Source of the DNA: Pardosa pseudoannulata
Taxonomy: Eukaryota; Arthropoda; Arachnida; Araneae; Lycosidae
DNA: 64,000 nucleotides
NCBI GenBank assembly: GCA_032207245.1
Contig: CM063498.1
Location: 59,613,198 to 59,677,197, forward strand
Direction of reading: 5' to 3'
In this document: positions 15,501 to 30,500 of the stretch, one piece after another
How positions within the stretch are numbered: position 1 is the first letter of the stretch
Layout of the letters: each line of letters starts with the position of its first letter
The notes under the pieces: generated by a model
The model's database searches: none
Told to the model about the DNA's origin: nothing
Seen by the model: only the letters and a program-made list of their open reading frames with translations
Translations under genes and position numbers: made by a program

Positions 15501-18500
15501 AATTTATACACACATACCATATATATATATATATGCACATACAGAGAGAGAGAGAGGTTGAACGGATTAGTGAATAGGCACTAATAATAGAATTAGTGAA
15601 TTTTGAATTCTCTAAAATAATTTTCAGTCAATAAACAAATTGAAAATAAATATTTATTCTTATTCTGTAGATTGTAATGCGTAATGCTAGAGATAATTTG
15701 TCCAGCTGGTAATATCAGTAGAAAATGTTGTTTAACACTCTCAATGCATTTGTAATTATTGCATTGTGAAAATCTCATTTATGTAATGGAAAGAACCTTT
15801 GGTTATATGCTGTTTACCTCTTTTCTAACGCAAATATTAGAAATATTTTTATGCCAAAACATTAATGAAAAAACAAACAATGCAATTAATGCACATTGCT
15901 GTACTCGAATCTCAAAGACAAACAGCACATCAGACAGTGATTAAAATTTTTTAAACTAAATGGCTCCCCTCAGGGATACACCTTATTTAGGCATGTATGC
16001 CTAAGGTACTTGCATTTCATGCACATAGGTACTTATCTTTTTTTCTACAATCTTCCAGGCCATCTCAAGCTTACCTCTGTAGTATTTGTTCCTTATATCA
16101 ATTCTAACCATGATGGGCCTCTCGTAGATCAGTAGCAGTTTGGTAGCCACTTTGAGCTGCTGTTGTCGTACTCATGTTATCAGTTATAAGTTACCATATG
16201 GCTTCCGCTGAGTCAGGTATTTAATTCTACTTAAATTAAATGGCTAGGCAACTCTCTAGTTATCTGGACATGTGGCAAAAGCTATCCAATAATCTAAGTT
16301 TTGGAGTAATAAAATGAAGTGTTAAAAGATTTCCATTTACAATGTAGATAATGGATGGAATAATGGCAATGTATGACTACACCTAAGACTCTGTTGGATC
16401 TAGCCCATTACACACAGCAAATAATGTATATATAAAAAGAGAGAAAGAAAGAAATGTTAAAGAATTACAATAATATAGAAATACCTAAGACCAGTTTTTT
16501 TCTTTGTTAATGTGGAGGCAGCAGAACTAGGAGAACTTGGAACATCATCATTTGAAGCATCAACAGATTTTGAATGACTCAGCTTAGGGGGCAAAACAGG
16601 AGTTTCACATGGGGAAATTGCAGCATCACTGGAATCTTCATTGTCAGGGACAACTTCCCGAAATTCTAAGGGATAACATTAAGAATAACAATAAACTTCA
16701 TATGCCAACACTCATTAATAGTTAAAAAAATTTCATAAAAGAGAATTATTTATTAGATTGATAAGTATAAAAATCATAACCAATGAAAAAAGATATGGAT
16801 AATTACAAACAATAATACACAAAAATGGAAACTAACTAGATGATATATTAAAGAAAAAACACTATCTAAAAAAAGATATAAAATTAGGAAAATCAACACT
16901 AAACTTAAAGAGGACTTAAATCAATATACAATTAAAGAAAAGGCTCAAATAAATCAAGCTATATATACAAGTAAAACAAGTTATAAATTTATAAATTTGA
17001 AAAAAAAAAAAAAAAAAGAGTTTTGATAAAAATGTTTAGTGTTTTGAGATATGTGAATTTAAAATTAAAAATTTAGAAAAATGTTTAAAATTGAAACATA
17101 GATTACTTACTTTCAGGATTATACTGTACAAGCATAGTAATACTATCAATGCACTGCCTAAGAACATTTGCTGCTAAACCATATGTCGCACTGCGCATAT
17201 TTATTCCACAAACCTGGAAAAAGACATATTAAGCATTATAGGTGACTGTTCAGAAAATATGATTTTTCCAGTACTGCAGTCAGTGATAAACATAACAAAA
17301 AATTTACTTCAAGTAGGTGGTCTCCAATTTGCAACCCTGCTTGAGCAGCAAGGCTGTTCTTTGTAACAGAGGAAACAAATATGCCACCTCCAGCACCACA
17401 GCTTATTTGGATACCAAGAGGTTCAGTACTTTTTTCAATACAAATACTCCGTAAATCACCAGGTTTAGGACTGAAATAAAAAATTAAATAATTAAAACTC
17501 TTACTCAATAAACTGAATAGAGAATAGTTACATTTTTAAATAAACAGAACAATATTAGCATTCCTTAACATATAGACTGCCAAGAGAGTTGTAAAAAAAT
17601 ATTTGTCAGGACAATCATGTTGCTAGCCTATGCATAAATTGTTTCTGATTGTACCAAAAGATAAGCCCATTTAGAATGAAACAGTCTGTGACATGCAATT
17701 AGTAATCTTTGCTTAAGATTGAAGTATATGAATGCATGCAAGATTAAAAAAAATATTTTGTCTTTTTCAAATATTTATTTTTCTGATAGTTACAAATTTT
17801 TTGTGTAAAAATTGTTGCCCTAGTTTTTGGAATGTAGCAAAAATGAAAGAAGAGCTACTTTGTTATATATTACATAGACATGAAGAGGGAATACTCTTAT
17901 GAGGCTTACACAGATATAGTCAGTAATGATGGGGAATAGTTAAGATTTTTTTCAGAAAGAGTAATATAAATAAAATCATCACATTATGATATGGATATTG
18001 ATAACAGTGATAAGTATGATGTAGATACTACTATGGATCATATTTTAATTGATATTGAAGAAAGCACATCCAGTTTAGAGAATAGAATGAAGCTTTTGTA
18101 ATAAATAATATTTCTATGTTACTTTACAACAATTTAATGTTTTTATAAATTATATTCTGTGAAATATCTTTCCAAATACCTACTAACTTATCTCATCAGC
18201 ACTCAAATAAGCATCATATGAATATGAATGACACAGCCTAATAAGAATTTTTTTTTCCTGTCACCCAGGTATGGGTAACACAGTAATCAAACCATTTCCA
18301 CAAAATCCTAGTTCTTTCTTCTATGGATTAATTAGTAAAACAAATTATAAAAATATTAAAAACAGGGAAAAATTCAATAGTAGCTTAGTAGCCTTAAGAA
18401 CAAAATTGACTTATATATTATTAAATGTAAAGTACTTTAATTTAGCCTTCATATTAAAATTTAAAACATTTGGACTTTAAAAAAATTTGTAATTATTTAA

Positions 18501-21500
18501 AGACAAAACATCAAAATTGGCCTCCCCCCCCTGCTCCCAATACATACTTCAAGGTCAAGTATCTTCCTTCCCTATGCCATTGGTTACTATGGTAGTGACT
18601 GGGAAGCAGGAGCATTTATTTTCAACATTTCAGTTGAGAACTGAATACCTTTTGTTGTTCATATGATTTCCATTACTTTGTTGTTGTTTTAAATATTTCT
18701 GCTGTTCTTTAATATTTTTACTTCTTTTGAATATTTGAATTCAATTTCAGTATACATGCATTTTTTATTTTTTATAGCAATTGTAAAGGTTTCTTCAAAT
18801 GTTAAAAAACAGTCAACATAAAATTACTTAAAATATTATTTTTTATTTATTCTTTTAAAAATATATCATTCTATTAAATTAATAAAGTTCAAATTCAAGC
18901 TGACACTAGTATTTTAAATATATATCATGTTATTTTGCATTTATAATTTAAAATAAAGCTTTAATCATGTACATAAATGCATATTCTAAACTTTACTTTT
19001 AAAAGAGGTGGTATCTAATTTTCATTCTATTTTATAAATTTCTTATTCATTTACTGTGTATTCAATAATATTTTACAAAAACTGAAATACATGCATTTAA
19101 AAAATATGTACACAGTTGATCCACATTTTACAAAGTATAAAATTGTTTTTCAATCCCATGTTTAAGGTAGTGAGACCCTTTAAGAAAATAAAAGAGTGAG
19201 AAAAAAATGTGAATTCATTCTAAAGTATCATTACCATAGTTATATTTTCTAATAAAAAAGAAATCAGCAATCCTGAAGTACTTAATCTAAATAAACTATA
19301 GATCAGGGCAGAATACTTGAAGATGGTTCTTAACTGTTACAAGCATTCATGTTAGAAAAGAAAAGGGCTATGAAACCATACACTCTGTGCTCCACTTATT
19401 TAGCCATCATTCAGACCAAAAATTTTTTAGATCATAAGTAAACACAATATACAGAAATGTAAAATATTATAGTGATTATAGCTTCATCCACTCTAATTTC
19501 AATAAAAATATATTAGACATGCAATTAAATTAAGTAATACAAACCTTAGCTCTAATGTGAGGTTAGTTAAAATATATATAAAAAAATCAATTTTCTAAAT
19601 TACTTCAGATTTAAATGCTTAATTTTGTATCATAAAATTTTGGATTCAGAGAAAATTCTAAGGAAAATTAATCTTGGTCTTAAAGAGATTTTTTTCAGAA
19701 GTCAGAATATTTTAATAAAGGACAAGTACTGATGAATAATGACAAAGGTAAAATTATATGCTAAAATAAAAATATAAATATTTTTACAATTTATATTTTG
19801 TAATCTCTTTAGATTTTTTTCTCAGTTCTTTAGTTATAATTTTACATCTAACAGTATTGCTATAATTATATAGATTACATAATAGATTCATTAAAATGTT
19901 AAAAAAAAATTCTCTAAAACTACTACATCTTTAGCTGAAAATTATATTAAGTATTGGACTTTTTATCAAGTACTTCTTTGATATTACTATAACAATTTAC
20001 ATTATGAGGTAAGTTATACAGCAATAATCATTAATGAAAGATCAGATGCCAAATTTAAATAAACAATTTGAAATTTTCTCATGATGAATGCATAAAAATA
20101 AGAAAAGTTACAGAGGTTTAGAGATGAACTTGCTTAAAGGCTTAGTTAATTACACTGAAAACATCATAAAACATAAATACAATATCTCTAATAAAAGAAA
20201 TACTTTTAAATAAGTAATTATGCATATACATACATTCTTCCCCTGTAGTCAGCTAATGCTTGAGTTCCATCAGGATTTTGCCATTCAACAGTGAAAGGTG
20301 GCAATGGACTACTTCTCTCAGATACAGAAGATGCTTTTTCAATGGAACTGCTGGAAACTTTCCCAGCAGAAGACTTAGATGTTACACTTGGATTAGAAGG
20401 TATGCGGATTCGCTGATTTCTTTTGGGATATGTCAATAGGCCCTCAGCAACAGATGGACTATAAGCATCATCTCTATAAACAGTATGCACATGGGCATGA
20501 GCAGGAACAACACGCTTCGGTGTTTGGCAGGATGAACCATGATGATAATGTAAATCAATGCTTTGAGTTGGGGATGGATTGGAATAGCTATATTGAGATG
20601 GACAAGGTGATGGTGAAGGTGTGAAACTATGACGACTACTGTCTTTGAGGGAGTACCTTCCACTGTCAGCATGAGTATGAAAAGATCGTGAATCAACAAG
20701 CATGGACTCTGTAACAGACACACTTAATAAAGAGTCTCCACTTCGTGATGTATAAACAGAAAGACCAGGGGGAGAAGAATATCTGGATGATGAAGGCAGT
20801 GGTGAAACAATAAGGGTATTGCCATGGTTTCCAGTTGTGTGATTATGAGGATGATGTGAATGAGTAATGCCTCTCTGACCAGTACTCAACGTGTAGAAAG
20901 GGGTGCTGCTTCGCAAAAGATTAGAAGGACTAATAACAGAAGCAGTGAGGCTAGTAGGAACTGTTACAGGATACATATGTCCTGAGCGAGTACTTAGAGG
21001 TCTATCTGGTGAGGAAAAAGACAGAGGTATGCCATCTGAGTGACTAAAAGATGTCCTGTCCACTCCCAAGCTCATAAGATTTTTACTACATTGACTGGAT
21101 GCATTGGATTCTAGAGAGCTCAAACATTCAGAATCTGAAATTCCAAACAAGGCAGATCTTGGACGTGAGCGATTTCTATTTTTGTAATACTCAAGCACAT
21201 CTTTGTTTGGATATGCAGACACAACAGAATAGTCCAAAAGAGAACTGGGGCTAGAGTTCCCATTATAGGACTGTGGTCGCATGTCATTAAGCTGTTCATT
21301 GCTTTGACCAGATATATTTGTTTTATGAGGGCTGCCTATGTCTGGAGAAGCATATGAAGACCCTGAGCTAGAAGTCTGTGTATTGCTAGCACTTGGTGAT
21401 ATAATAGGAATACTAGATTTTTTTGAACAGCTTGAAGCTTGGTGCCCATGTTGACAGTCTACAAACACTGATATTCTATCACTATTCATTGTTACAGAAA

Positions 21501-24341
21501 GACGACTATTATTTTCATTATCACTGCAGTCGTCTAACATATGATTAACACGAGATTCTGAAGGCTGCTTAGATGTGCATTGAATATCAGGATCATATAG
21601 ACTAAACTGTTTACTGACAGTCACAAGGGATTTCCTTTCAGATTTCTTTCGACTTGGATACCTTGCAACTGTACCAACTTCATTATACTGTATGAGTGGA
21701 CCTTTGTACTTAGGCCAAGTACCACCATTTTTCTCAGGCTTTTTTGAATTTTCTTTACAACTTTTATTTAACATTTTGCTATGAACTTCTAGAACAGAGT
21801 CTAATTCCGCTATTGGGTCATCTTCATCATGACCCAATAATGGAGAATGAATATTTTGTGAATTTTTCTTTTCTTTTGATGTGCGTTTTTCTCCAAAAAT
21901 TTTATTATAAGCTCTATCTAACAGTGTTGGCTGGGATGAGGGGTAGCGAGTCCGATCATCAGAAGCTGCTTTACGTCTCCTTGTGATCGGAGACAAGGGA
22001 GATGAATCAGGAGACTTTTTATTAAGTTCTACTTGATTATTACTAGACTTCATGGACTTCTCAATATCTGGTTCATATTTTGGAGACTTTTTAGTTGCTT
22101 GCATTACTTCTTTATCAGGAGATGATGGAATACTGTCTCGAGCTAAAGTAAATAAATGAAAAACGAGCATTTAGTCCTATAAACAATGTATTTTACATCA
22201 CCTTTAAAATCTGGAACTAAGATTTTAAACTTTTACAAAGTATTTTATACATATTAATCTCAGGGTTATACATTTAAAACAACTATTTGTCAAAGTAGTA
22301 ATGAAAACTTGTACATTAAAATTACCTAATGGAAATAAAATACTAGATTAATATGCAATAAATTCGATAACCATATAAATTTTATAGAAATTAACAATCA
22401 TAATAATTATTTGATTAGATGCTACATCAAAATAAATTTTTATAATTATATCTTCCTGTAATTTTTTTAAAAATTTAAATATTTGAAATGTAGCATACTT
22501 ATTAAGGATTATTTTTATCTTCTTATTCACATTTTACTTAGACTTCTGTGTACCTTCATTGCATACCCCATTAACTGAACTTCTTAGATTGTTACTTTTC
22601 TTTACAAAGGATTCGTTTAGAAAGCCTTTGCTTTTACTCTAGCAATGTTACCATAGATTCTTTACAGTATGGACACATGTCAAAACAAACATACATATAG
22701 TCATACACACACATTATATATATATATATATATATATTCCATAACCAATTTTCTTATAAGTGTTATTAGCATGTGTAAATGGCAGTATCTGTGGCATTAT
22801 TAACTAATATCTACAAAAGGCAGCATAGTCTTCACTGTGTGTAAAAAAATTATGGCTAGACTTGAAGAGCACGACCAGCTTTAGAAGATAGGCAAAATAG
22901 GCATTTGCTTACAATATCAAAAATTTAGGAGCAGCAAAACTGCCTGAAGTAGAACAATAAATAAATAAATAAAAATAAATAAACACTACACAAAAATAGA
23001 TGGAAATTTAGAGATGCCCCAGAGTATTTCTATTAAAATTTGTTTAAACAAGTTAGAAACATTATGCATTGAACAAAGATTAAGTAACAAATTAGATTAA
23101 GATTTTGCAGAAAGGAAACTTCAAAAGAAGATTTTTAATTTATGTTTAGACTTCATATGTTATTGTACTAGTAGTATTATTTTAAAAGTATATTTAAAAT
23201 ATAAGAAAATAGTAGTTACTAGATTTGATTAATTTTGTTGTCATTGGTTTGTTAAAAATGTAACAAGCTAATGACAACTCTGGATTTCTGTAAATTTGTA
23301 TTGGTATTATTGTCTTCAATTATATGTTCTTTTTCTAGTTAACATGGTTCTTTCATAATTCTTATTTTTTCTTTTTAATTTGAAAATTTAGTTGGTGGTT
23401 TGGAATGAATTGGTCCACACAAGAGCTGATAAGACTGGGAGCTACTACTGATGATTCCAAATGACTATGAAAATCCCTGCTAGTAGAGGGGTTCAAACCT
23501 ATGAATTCCAGCCCAAACAGCAGCAGCCTACATATTCTGCTTAAGTTTATTTAAAGCTAGAGAGAAGCAGTTTTTAGATACAGTGGCAAAAATAGTAGAG
23601 CCTCTGTGGATAATTAAAGTTTATAACTATAAATATCAAAGTAATTTAGTACTATATTGAGCATTTTTTAAAAAACTAAATTACCCATCATAGAATAAGA
23701 ATATAATATAAATAAAAGATTAAGTAAATCTATATTACATACCATGACTTCCATTTGGACTAGAACTTTTCTTTCTCTCACAACGTAATTCAGAATTTTG
23801 GTAATTAGACACAGAACTTGGAGGTGAACTTGGACAAGGAATACATTTTGATACTTGGAGGGTTAGAGTTGAATTTGAGAGATCAAGTAAATCACTGGCA
23901 TTTTTCATGCTCTCTATAGATTTACCATTTACCTAATAAATTAAAAACAAAGTAAAACATGTAGAAACTATGGACCACTAACACCCTTTAAACTTAATCA
24001 TGATACTACCAAATTTTCAGATAAATAGCAGTTTTATAAAAGCACATTACAGTAAAAACTGTATAAGAGTTAACTTAAACTTGTACATTATAATATATTA
24101 TAAGCACTAAAATAAAATATTTAAATAACAGCCATTTAGCATATAATAAAATAGTTCTTAATGAAATAAGAGTTCCTTCTAAGTTAGAAAAATATATTGT
24201 AAAGAAACATTATTTACCCTTTGTATTATTGTGTTGCAGATCTGTTACATATTTAAAAACTGGTGTCATTTACACAGTGTTTTAAATTATTGTTTTATTG
24301 ATTGTTATTATCCTGTAATATTGCAAATAACAGATTTACTA

Positions 24342-24373
<32 letters not shown>

Positions 24374-25514
24374 CTACAAAGATAGTTTCAAATTCTTTAC
24401 AGAAATATATTAAAAAACTTGCAATATTTATAAAAAATATATATTTTTTGTTGTTCTTGCTTGTCAACTTTTTTGTAAATAAATTTTCATTTTTATGTTT
24501 GACATTTTTAAAATTGTCTTTTACATGTTTAAAATAATATATTCTAACATCTTAATAGTTTTTTCATTACATTAATTTTTTTTCTTTTTTTTGGGGGGGG
24601 GGTTAAATTACAAAGAGTTAAGTTATATTCACATGAAACAAAACACCTGTCAAAAAAATTATACTGCTTGCATGAAAATCTTTTTAAATATATGCAGCTT
24701 TACATACTATTAAGCTATATGTTTAAAAGGTAACTAGGCAAATGTTAGATAAAAAAAAATTTATAATTTTTTAATATACAAATAAAATTTTTGAGGAAAA
24801 TAAAAGAATATAATTCTAATGTTAGAAAGAAAGTAGTATGCTCACACAAAAGAATAAAAAAAATAGTATTTTGATAATATTCAATGCTAATGAATTTTTT
24901 TTTAAATATTACATTAATTTATTTAAATATATTAAAAACGGTTGTAACTCTATATGTTTATTCTCCCACAAAGTTTGACAACTTGCTTGATTTTTATAGT
25001 TTTAACATTCCAAATTTATGCAATTTTATATCTTTATTCTAAAACAAAGAACATTTTTTTATAATAATAAGTCTATATTTCACAAATCTAAAAGTCTTTA
25101 TTTCATAAAGTAAAAAAACTAACAATTTCAATTAAGTCTGCATGCCCAACACCCCCTGATCAAATAAAAACTGTAACTAACCGATAATAATCTGTCTCCA
25201 ACAGCTATTGATCCTTCTCTGGCAGCTATAGATCCAGGGGTAATCCTACTAATGTACACTCCATTTTCAACAGTCAATCCATGATGTTTTCCCCCATGAA
25301 CACTCAAAACAACATTGTTAACACCTCTGCTATTTGTCAATCTCTTCCGCTTCACAACCTGTAAAGTAGATTCCAATAACTGAACACTCAGAGGGGTATT
25401 TGTAAAGAAAAAAAATTCTTAGATTTTATAGTTGTATGTTTGGAAGGATGCAAAAATAAGTATAGGTGAAATACATTTTGGATGGGAGAGGTGAAATTAA
25501 ATCATTTATCTAAA

Positions 25515-25545
<31 letters not shown>

Positions 25546-27507
25546 CCTTTAAATTTGTCTATGTTTACTGAAAATGGTGTCACCTTTACACTTTTATTCT
25601 TTGTTGTTATGTGATCTCACAGACTCCATGAACTTTATCTCTAAGCATTTAAACAGCTCAAAATCATAAATGCTTCTTGACTTTTCGGGTATCTTTCCAA
25701 TACTGAGCTGTCAAATGTAGCTTACCAAATTTCAACCTGTTATTTTGTTATTCAGAGTCTAGTAGATTGTGTCTTAGCAGGAGATTATTTGAATCACAGA
25801 TAATAATTGTATTCTTTGATTCACTCTTTGAGGAAGAAAATTATGTTTGATAAAAACTTATTCAGATTTGAAGTTTTGATTACACTTCTTTGCCTTAAAT
25901 TATTTGGCAGGTTTCAAAGAACAGATCAATATAAAAATATTTTCTTTGACAATGTTATTAAAATATGCTGCTAATAAGCTTGCATCTCAATATGGTATGG
26001 AAGAACATGAATTCTATATAATTTACTACTTTTCATGTATCCTTTCAATCTAACTTTCTACTATATTATAAGTTATTTTTAGAATAAATGTTTTTCACAT
26101 AAACAACAATAAAACAAAATAATTTTTTAAATTGCAATTTATTTAAAATTTTGTGTTAAAAAATTCAAGGATATGATGTCAAAAATAAAGGCTTTGCCTT
26201 TTTTAAGAGTTGTATGAAGCCTGAATGAATAAACAACTCATTTATTGTGATTAATTTAAATCATTTACACCACACAGAATAATCTAGTTCTGTCATAGAC
26301 ATTATTACATTTCAAATACAACTTCAAAACAGCAGAATCTGAAAACTATACAACCTAGAGTTAATTAGAATCAAACAGTTTAGATAAAATTAATTTTTAA
26401 TTTTGTCTAAAACTACTGATCGTGATGTAATAATACTACTTTGCCATTAAATAAAAAAAAATATTTACCAATAGAGCACTTCCACTGCAATTTCGAATGG
26501 CATCAATGGCAGTTTTTCGATCAACATTTGAAACATCAATGTTGTTGATTTTAACAATACAGTCATTTATTCTATGGAGAAAGAGGTTGAATACATTTCA
26601 TATCTTTAGAAATTTAAACATGTTAAAAGCATTAAACATCAAAATCCATAACATGAATGTTCCACTTTTGTGAGGCATTGGTGTACACAATATACATAAA
26701 TCCAAACATCATTATGTTTTAAAATATCTTTAAAACATAAAAGTAAGTGATCAAGAGAAAGAGAAAGTATGCTTGTAATTTTCAAAGCATATACAACAGA
26801 ACCTTGATTTATAGTCTTTCACAGGAACAAAAATTGAAAATGATATTTGCAAGAATGGATGTAGAAATTTGGATAAAATATGCTCCAATGTGCAAATAAA
26901 TTAAAATAATAATAAAAAGTAAAAAAATAAAATCTAGGGAGAACCTCTTATATCACAAATGCAAAAGAGAGGAATTAATATTCTTTCAACACAAACTGGT
27001 TTGCTTGGTGTTGCTACACCCTACTTGGTTGGTTTGGAAGACTATGGTCTATTGTTTTGCTTCATGAGAGCTAATGAGATCAGAACCCAATACTTAATCC
27101 AATTCCAAATAGCTAAAAACATACATGCCATCAGCAGGACTTAAACCTATGAACTCTGATACTGAAGATTAGTGTGCTACCCATTTGTCCATCATTCGAT
27201 TTACACCACATTTGTAAGAAGAAAGTTAATCAAGCTCCAACTGGACCAGGAAGAAGTAAAGTTCCTCATTAATTTCTTTGCTGAACAATTTTGTAAATAT
27301 ACTATTAATTCATTCTATAAAATAGTGGTGGTGAACCTATGATCTGCAGGTCACTGATCCCCAAAGGCTTCTTAAATGCCTTTCTTGTTGATTTTTTATA
27401 AAATTATCTTTTACACTATAAAAGAGGTTACACACAATTGAAAATATTAAAAAGTTGATAAATGATGGGAAATTAAAAAAAAATTAACTATGTCAATATA
27501 GAATATT

Positions 27508-27554
<47 letters not shown>

Positions 27555-30500
27555 TGAGGAATTTTCTATCGGGGATGTATATACCACTTCAACTCATTTC
27601 GTAATTAATACAGCTCTACTTGCATACATAACATATGTATATAATAATCCTTATGGGGGAGAGCTATAAGCCTCATATTCCCTTTGCTATGATAAAAATA
27701 ACAAAATATAACCCATTTCTCAAGTTGCCATCACTGCTATAGAGTGCAGTTTTCAAATGACTTTAGCAGTAGTTAATACCTATATTCTAAATTCATTTCT
27801 AGCAGGATTGTAATAGCAATGTACCATTTTTTTTTCAAATTCTTACTTGTTAATTGTTTTACATTTCATTATAAATGATTAAAATGGATAGTTTCGTGGT
27901 TTTATATGTGTTGAAACACATCTTAAATGTTTCAGAAATTTTTTAATAAATTTATTAGGCATTTAAAGACATGATCTATCAAAGTCAAAACACTATTGTC
28001 ATATACAAAAATTCCTGAAAAAGGTACAAAACCCCTTAAAAAAATAACAGAATTAAGTAATTTTAAAAGCATGTCTAATGTTAAAACACAGGTTATTTTT
28101 AAAGAGATAAATGTAATATGCAACAAATATATCAGTGCTTTACCTATCTATCTACATACTTAAAAATACAACTAACTAGATTGGATATTATATTCAAGTT
28201 GTTAAAAATTGTTCCTACAGAATGAAAGAATCCCAAAAACATGCATACAAACAAAATAAGAAATAATATATCAATGTTGGATTTCTAAATAAATTATAAA
28301 TTCCAAAATTGCAGCAATTAAACACAGAAAAATTATGTTAATTATATTCTTCCAATAATTTAAGATAAAATATAAATAATTAATAACACTGCCATAATTC
28401 AAAAAATAAACATGAACAGAAAAAAAGATGCAATAAATAAATATAATTACTTTAATTTTCCTTCTGCTCGGCTTCCTTTGGATATGCTTCTCACAAAAAT
28501 GGGGTTGTCACAACCACTCTGGCTATCAAGTTTTCCACCGCCAAATTCTAAACCAAGATCATCCTCCGAAGAAAATTTCTAAAATCATTTTTTATATATA
28601 TTTTTGAAAATTCAACAATAAGAAATTCAAGTTTTAAGGTGAAGTGGGGCAAGTGCATTAATTGACAATATTTTTTTCTCTGTTATTTTGCTACATCACT
28701 GCCAATGTGGGATATGGAGGAAACTGCATGCTAACCACATTAATCCCCTAGAGCACTATGGTGGAAAAGGAAACTTTACTGAGAAATTTTGCAGTCACAT
28801 GCATTGTTTTAACTTTACAGTTCAATAAAAGGTATCTGACTTAATACAATGTTATTGTCCCTGAAAATTCTTTTTCAATTACCAAGGTTAGTTATTTATT
28901 CTATTATTACACTTTATGTACTTAATTTAAAAATTACTTTATCTTTTGAGTAAATTTAACAATATGATGTACTTACCCTCAAAATTTTTCAACAATGTGT
29001 AAGGCATATTAAAAAGAGGACAAGAAATTTTTTATATGTATTTTTTTTTTCAGATTATTGTATTTGCTATTTTCTTTAATTTATATAAGAAAATCACTAC
29101 ATTGATATTAAGAAATTGAATTAAGAAACTTTTTTTTATTTTATTGTTTAATCTTTCTATCCAGATGAACACTTATAATGTTGCTGAATTCCAAATCTGT
29201 GATTTTTTTTTCTTTTCTGATTTTCAGGTTTTAAGAAGCAAAATTATTGCATCGAATTACTTCTCTTTTGCCCTGTCAAATAATCAATACATATCGAGAC
29301 GTTTAGATGTGAGCTATACATTAACCCTGTTTTGGTGGTATATGTGGATATATCAGACTATATTAAAATAAATACAGTTTAAGGTAAAAAATGAAAAAAA
29401 AAGTTAACTATTAAAAGTTGAACTGTTATCCTTGATTGCAGGTGAACTTAGCTACTTATATGTTGCACTTGCCCCACTTTCTCTTATCTTAAAATTTTGC
29501 TACTAAGGATCGAGAAAATTTATTCATTAAAGTTTATAGAAATTATTTTGAAAGTATCACTCATCCTAAAATTAGAGGCTAAGTCAAAATAGCTATTAAA
29601 TAAACTTAAAATAATAATAATAATAACATATTTTAACAAAATATACATATGGTGTTGTTATTTAGGAGGTGTAAAATAATATTCTTATTAAGGTATAATC
29701 ATGGCTGGAAGTGATAATGATCAAAGAATGACAAATATTTGTGGTTATTGCCTGTGTAAGTTCATAATATAACATGTTAGTGTATCTAAAACACATCTAT
29801 TATTTATGTGATTTTTTTAAATTTTGTAAAAAAGTAATAACAAAAACACAACTAATGAAAATAGCTACTTTTCTATGGGAATATGAAAAAGTGGAGGCGA
29901 AGCTACTCCTCATTCTTCTATTAGTAGCAACAAATATTAATGCTTATAAAAACGTTGAATACATTTTATTATTACTATTATTATTAGTAGCAGTATTCAC
30001 AAATAATCAATTTAAATTTCTTGTATGTGAACCCTTCATTTTAACAAAGACTAAATAAAACTGAACTTTTATGTTAACTTACAAGCTAGTACCCAAATGT
30101 TTGTCACATGCAAAAAGTGATGTATAAAAGGAAATTTTCAGAAATTGTGCCAAGAATTTCAGTCATATTTCAAATCCATTTTAAATATACTGAAGCAAAT
30201 TTATCTTCATAAAATTATAAAATTAAGTAAATTATTTTTACAACTGATTCTATATTTAAAAAAATAGAAAATATGAAGAAATATGTGTTTTTAACACACA
30301 TACAACTAGTACCTAAAAATTAGTAAACATTTTGTTTTAAGAAAAAATAAATAAATTGTCATAGCAATCAAACCTGAAAGAGACTTTGAGTTTGTTACTA
30401 AAACTCTATAGCGGTGTTAGAACTTTGTGAGGCTCAAAAGGTGACTTAACTTGATAAATTTGGGAAAGGGGTTATTCCTAGATCATATATGCATTTATAT

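Noticed and set aside
15960..16230. Less AT-rich patch as an extra DLG5 exon
   Set aside because: No open frame with fitting splice sites, and the phase between exons 18 and 19 is already consistent.
17930..18110. Acidic plus-strand stretch as a piggyBac N-terminus
   Set aside because: Interrupted by stops, no start, no TTAA ends; composition alone is not enough.
20229..20234. Alternative donor four bases beyond the chosen end of exon 15
   Set aside because: It would leave phase 0, but exon 16 must be entered in phase 2 to give the PDZ3 reading.
20430..21986. Open frames on other frames within the giant DLG5 exon
   Set aside because: They are shadows of the low-complexity coding sequence and show no domain.
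22143..22170. Methionine at the top of the 650-codon open frame as a gene start
   Set aside because: A TTTAG acceptor lies inside the frame at 22143-22144 and the phase matches exon 14; the frame is an internal DLG5 exon, not an independent gene.
22855..22960. Transposon-like stretch in intron 14
   Set aside because: It feels repeat-like, but I could not find ends, a coding motif or a second copy in the window.
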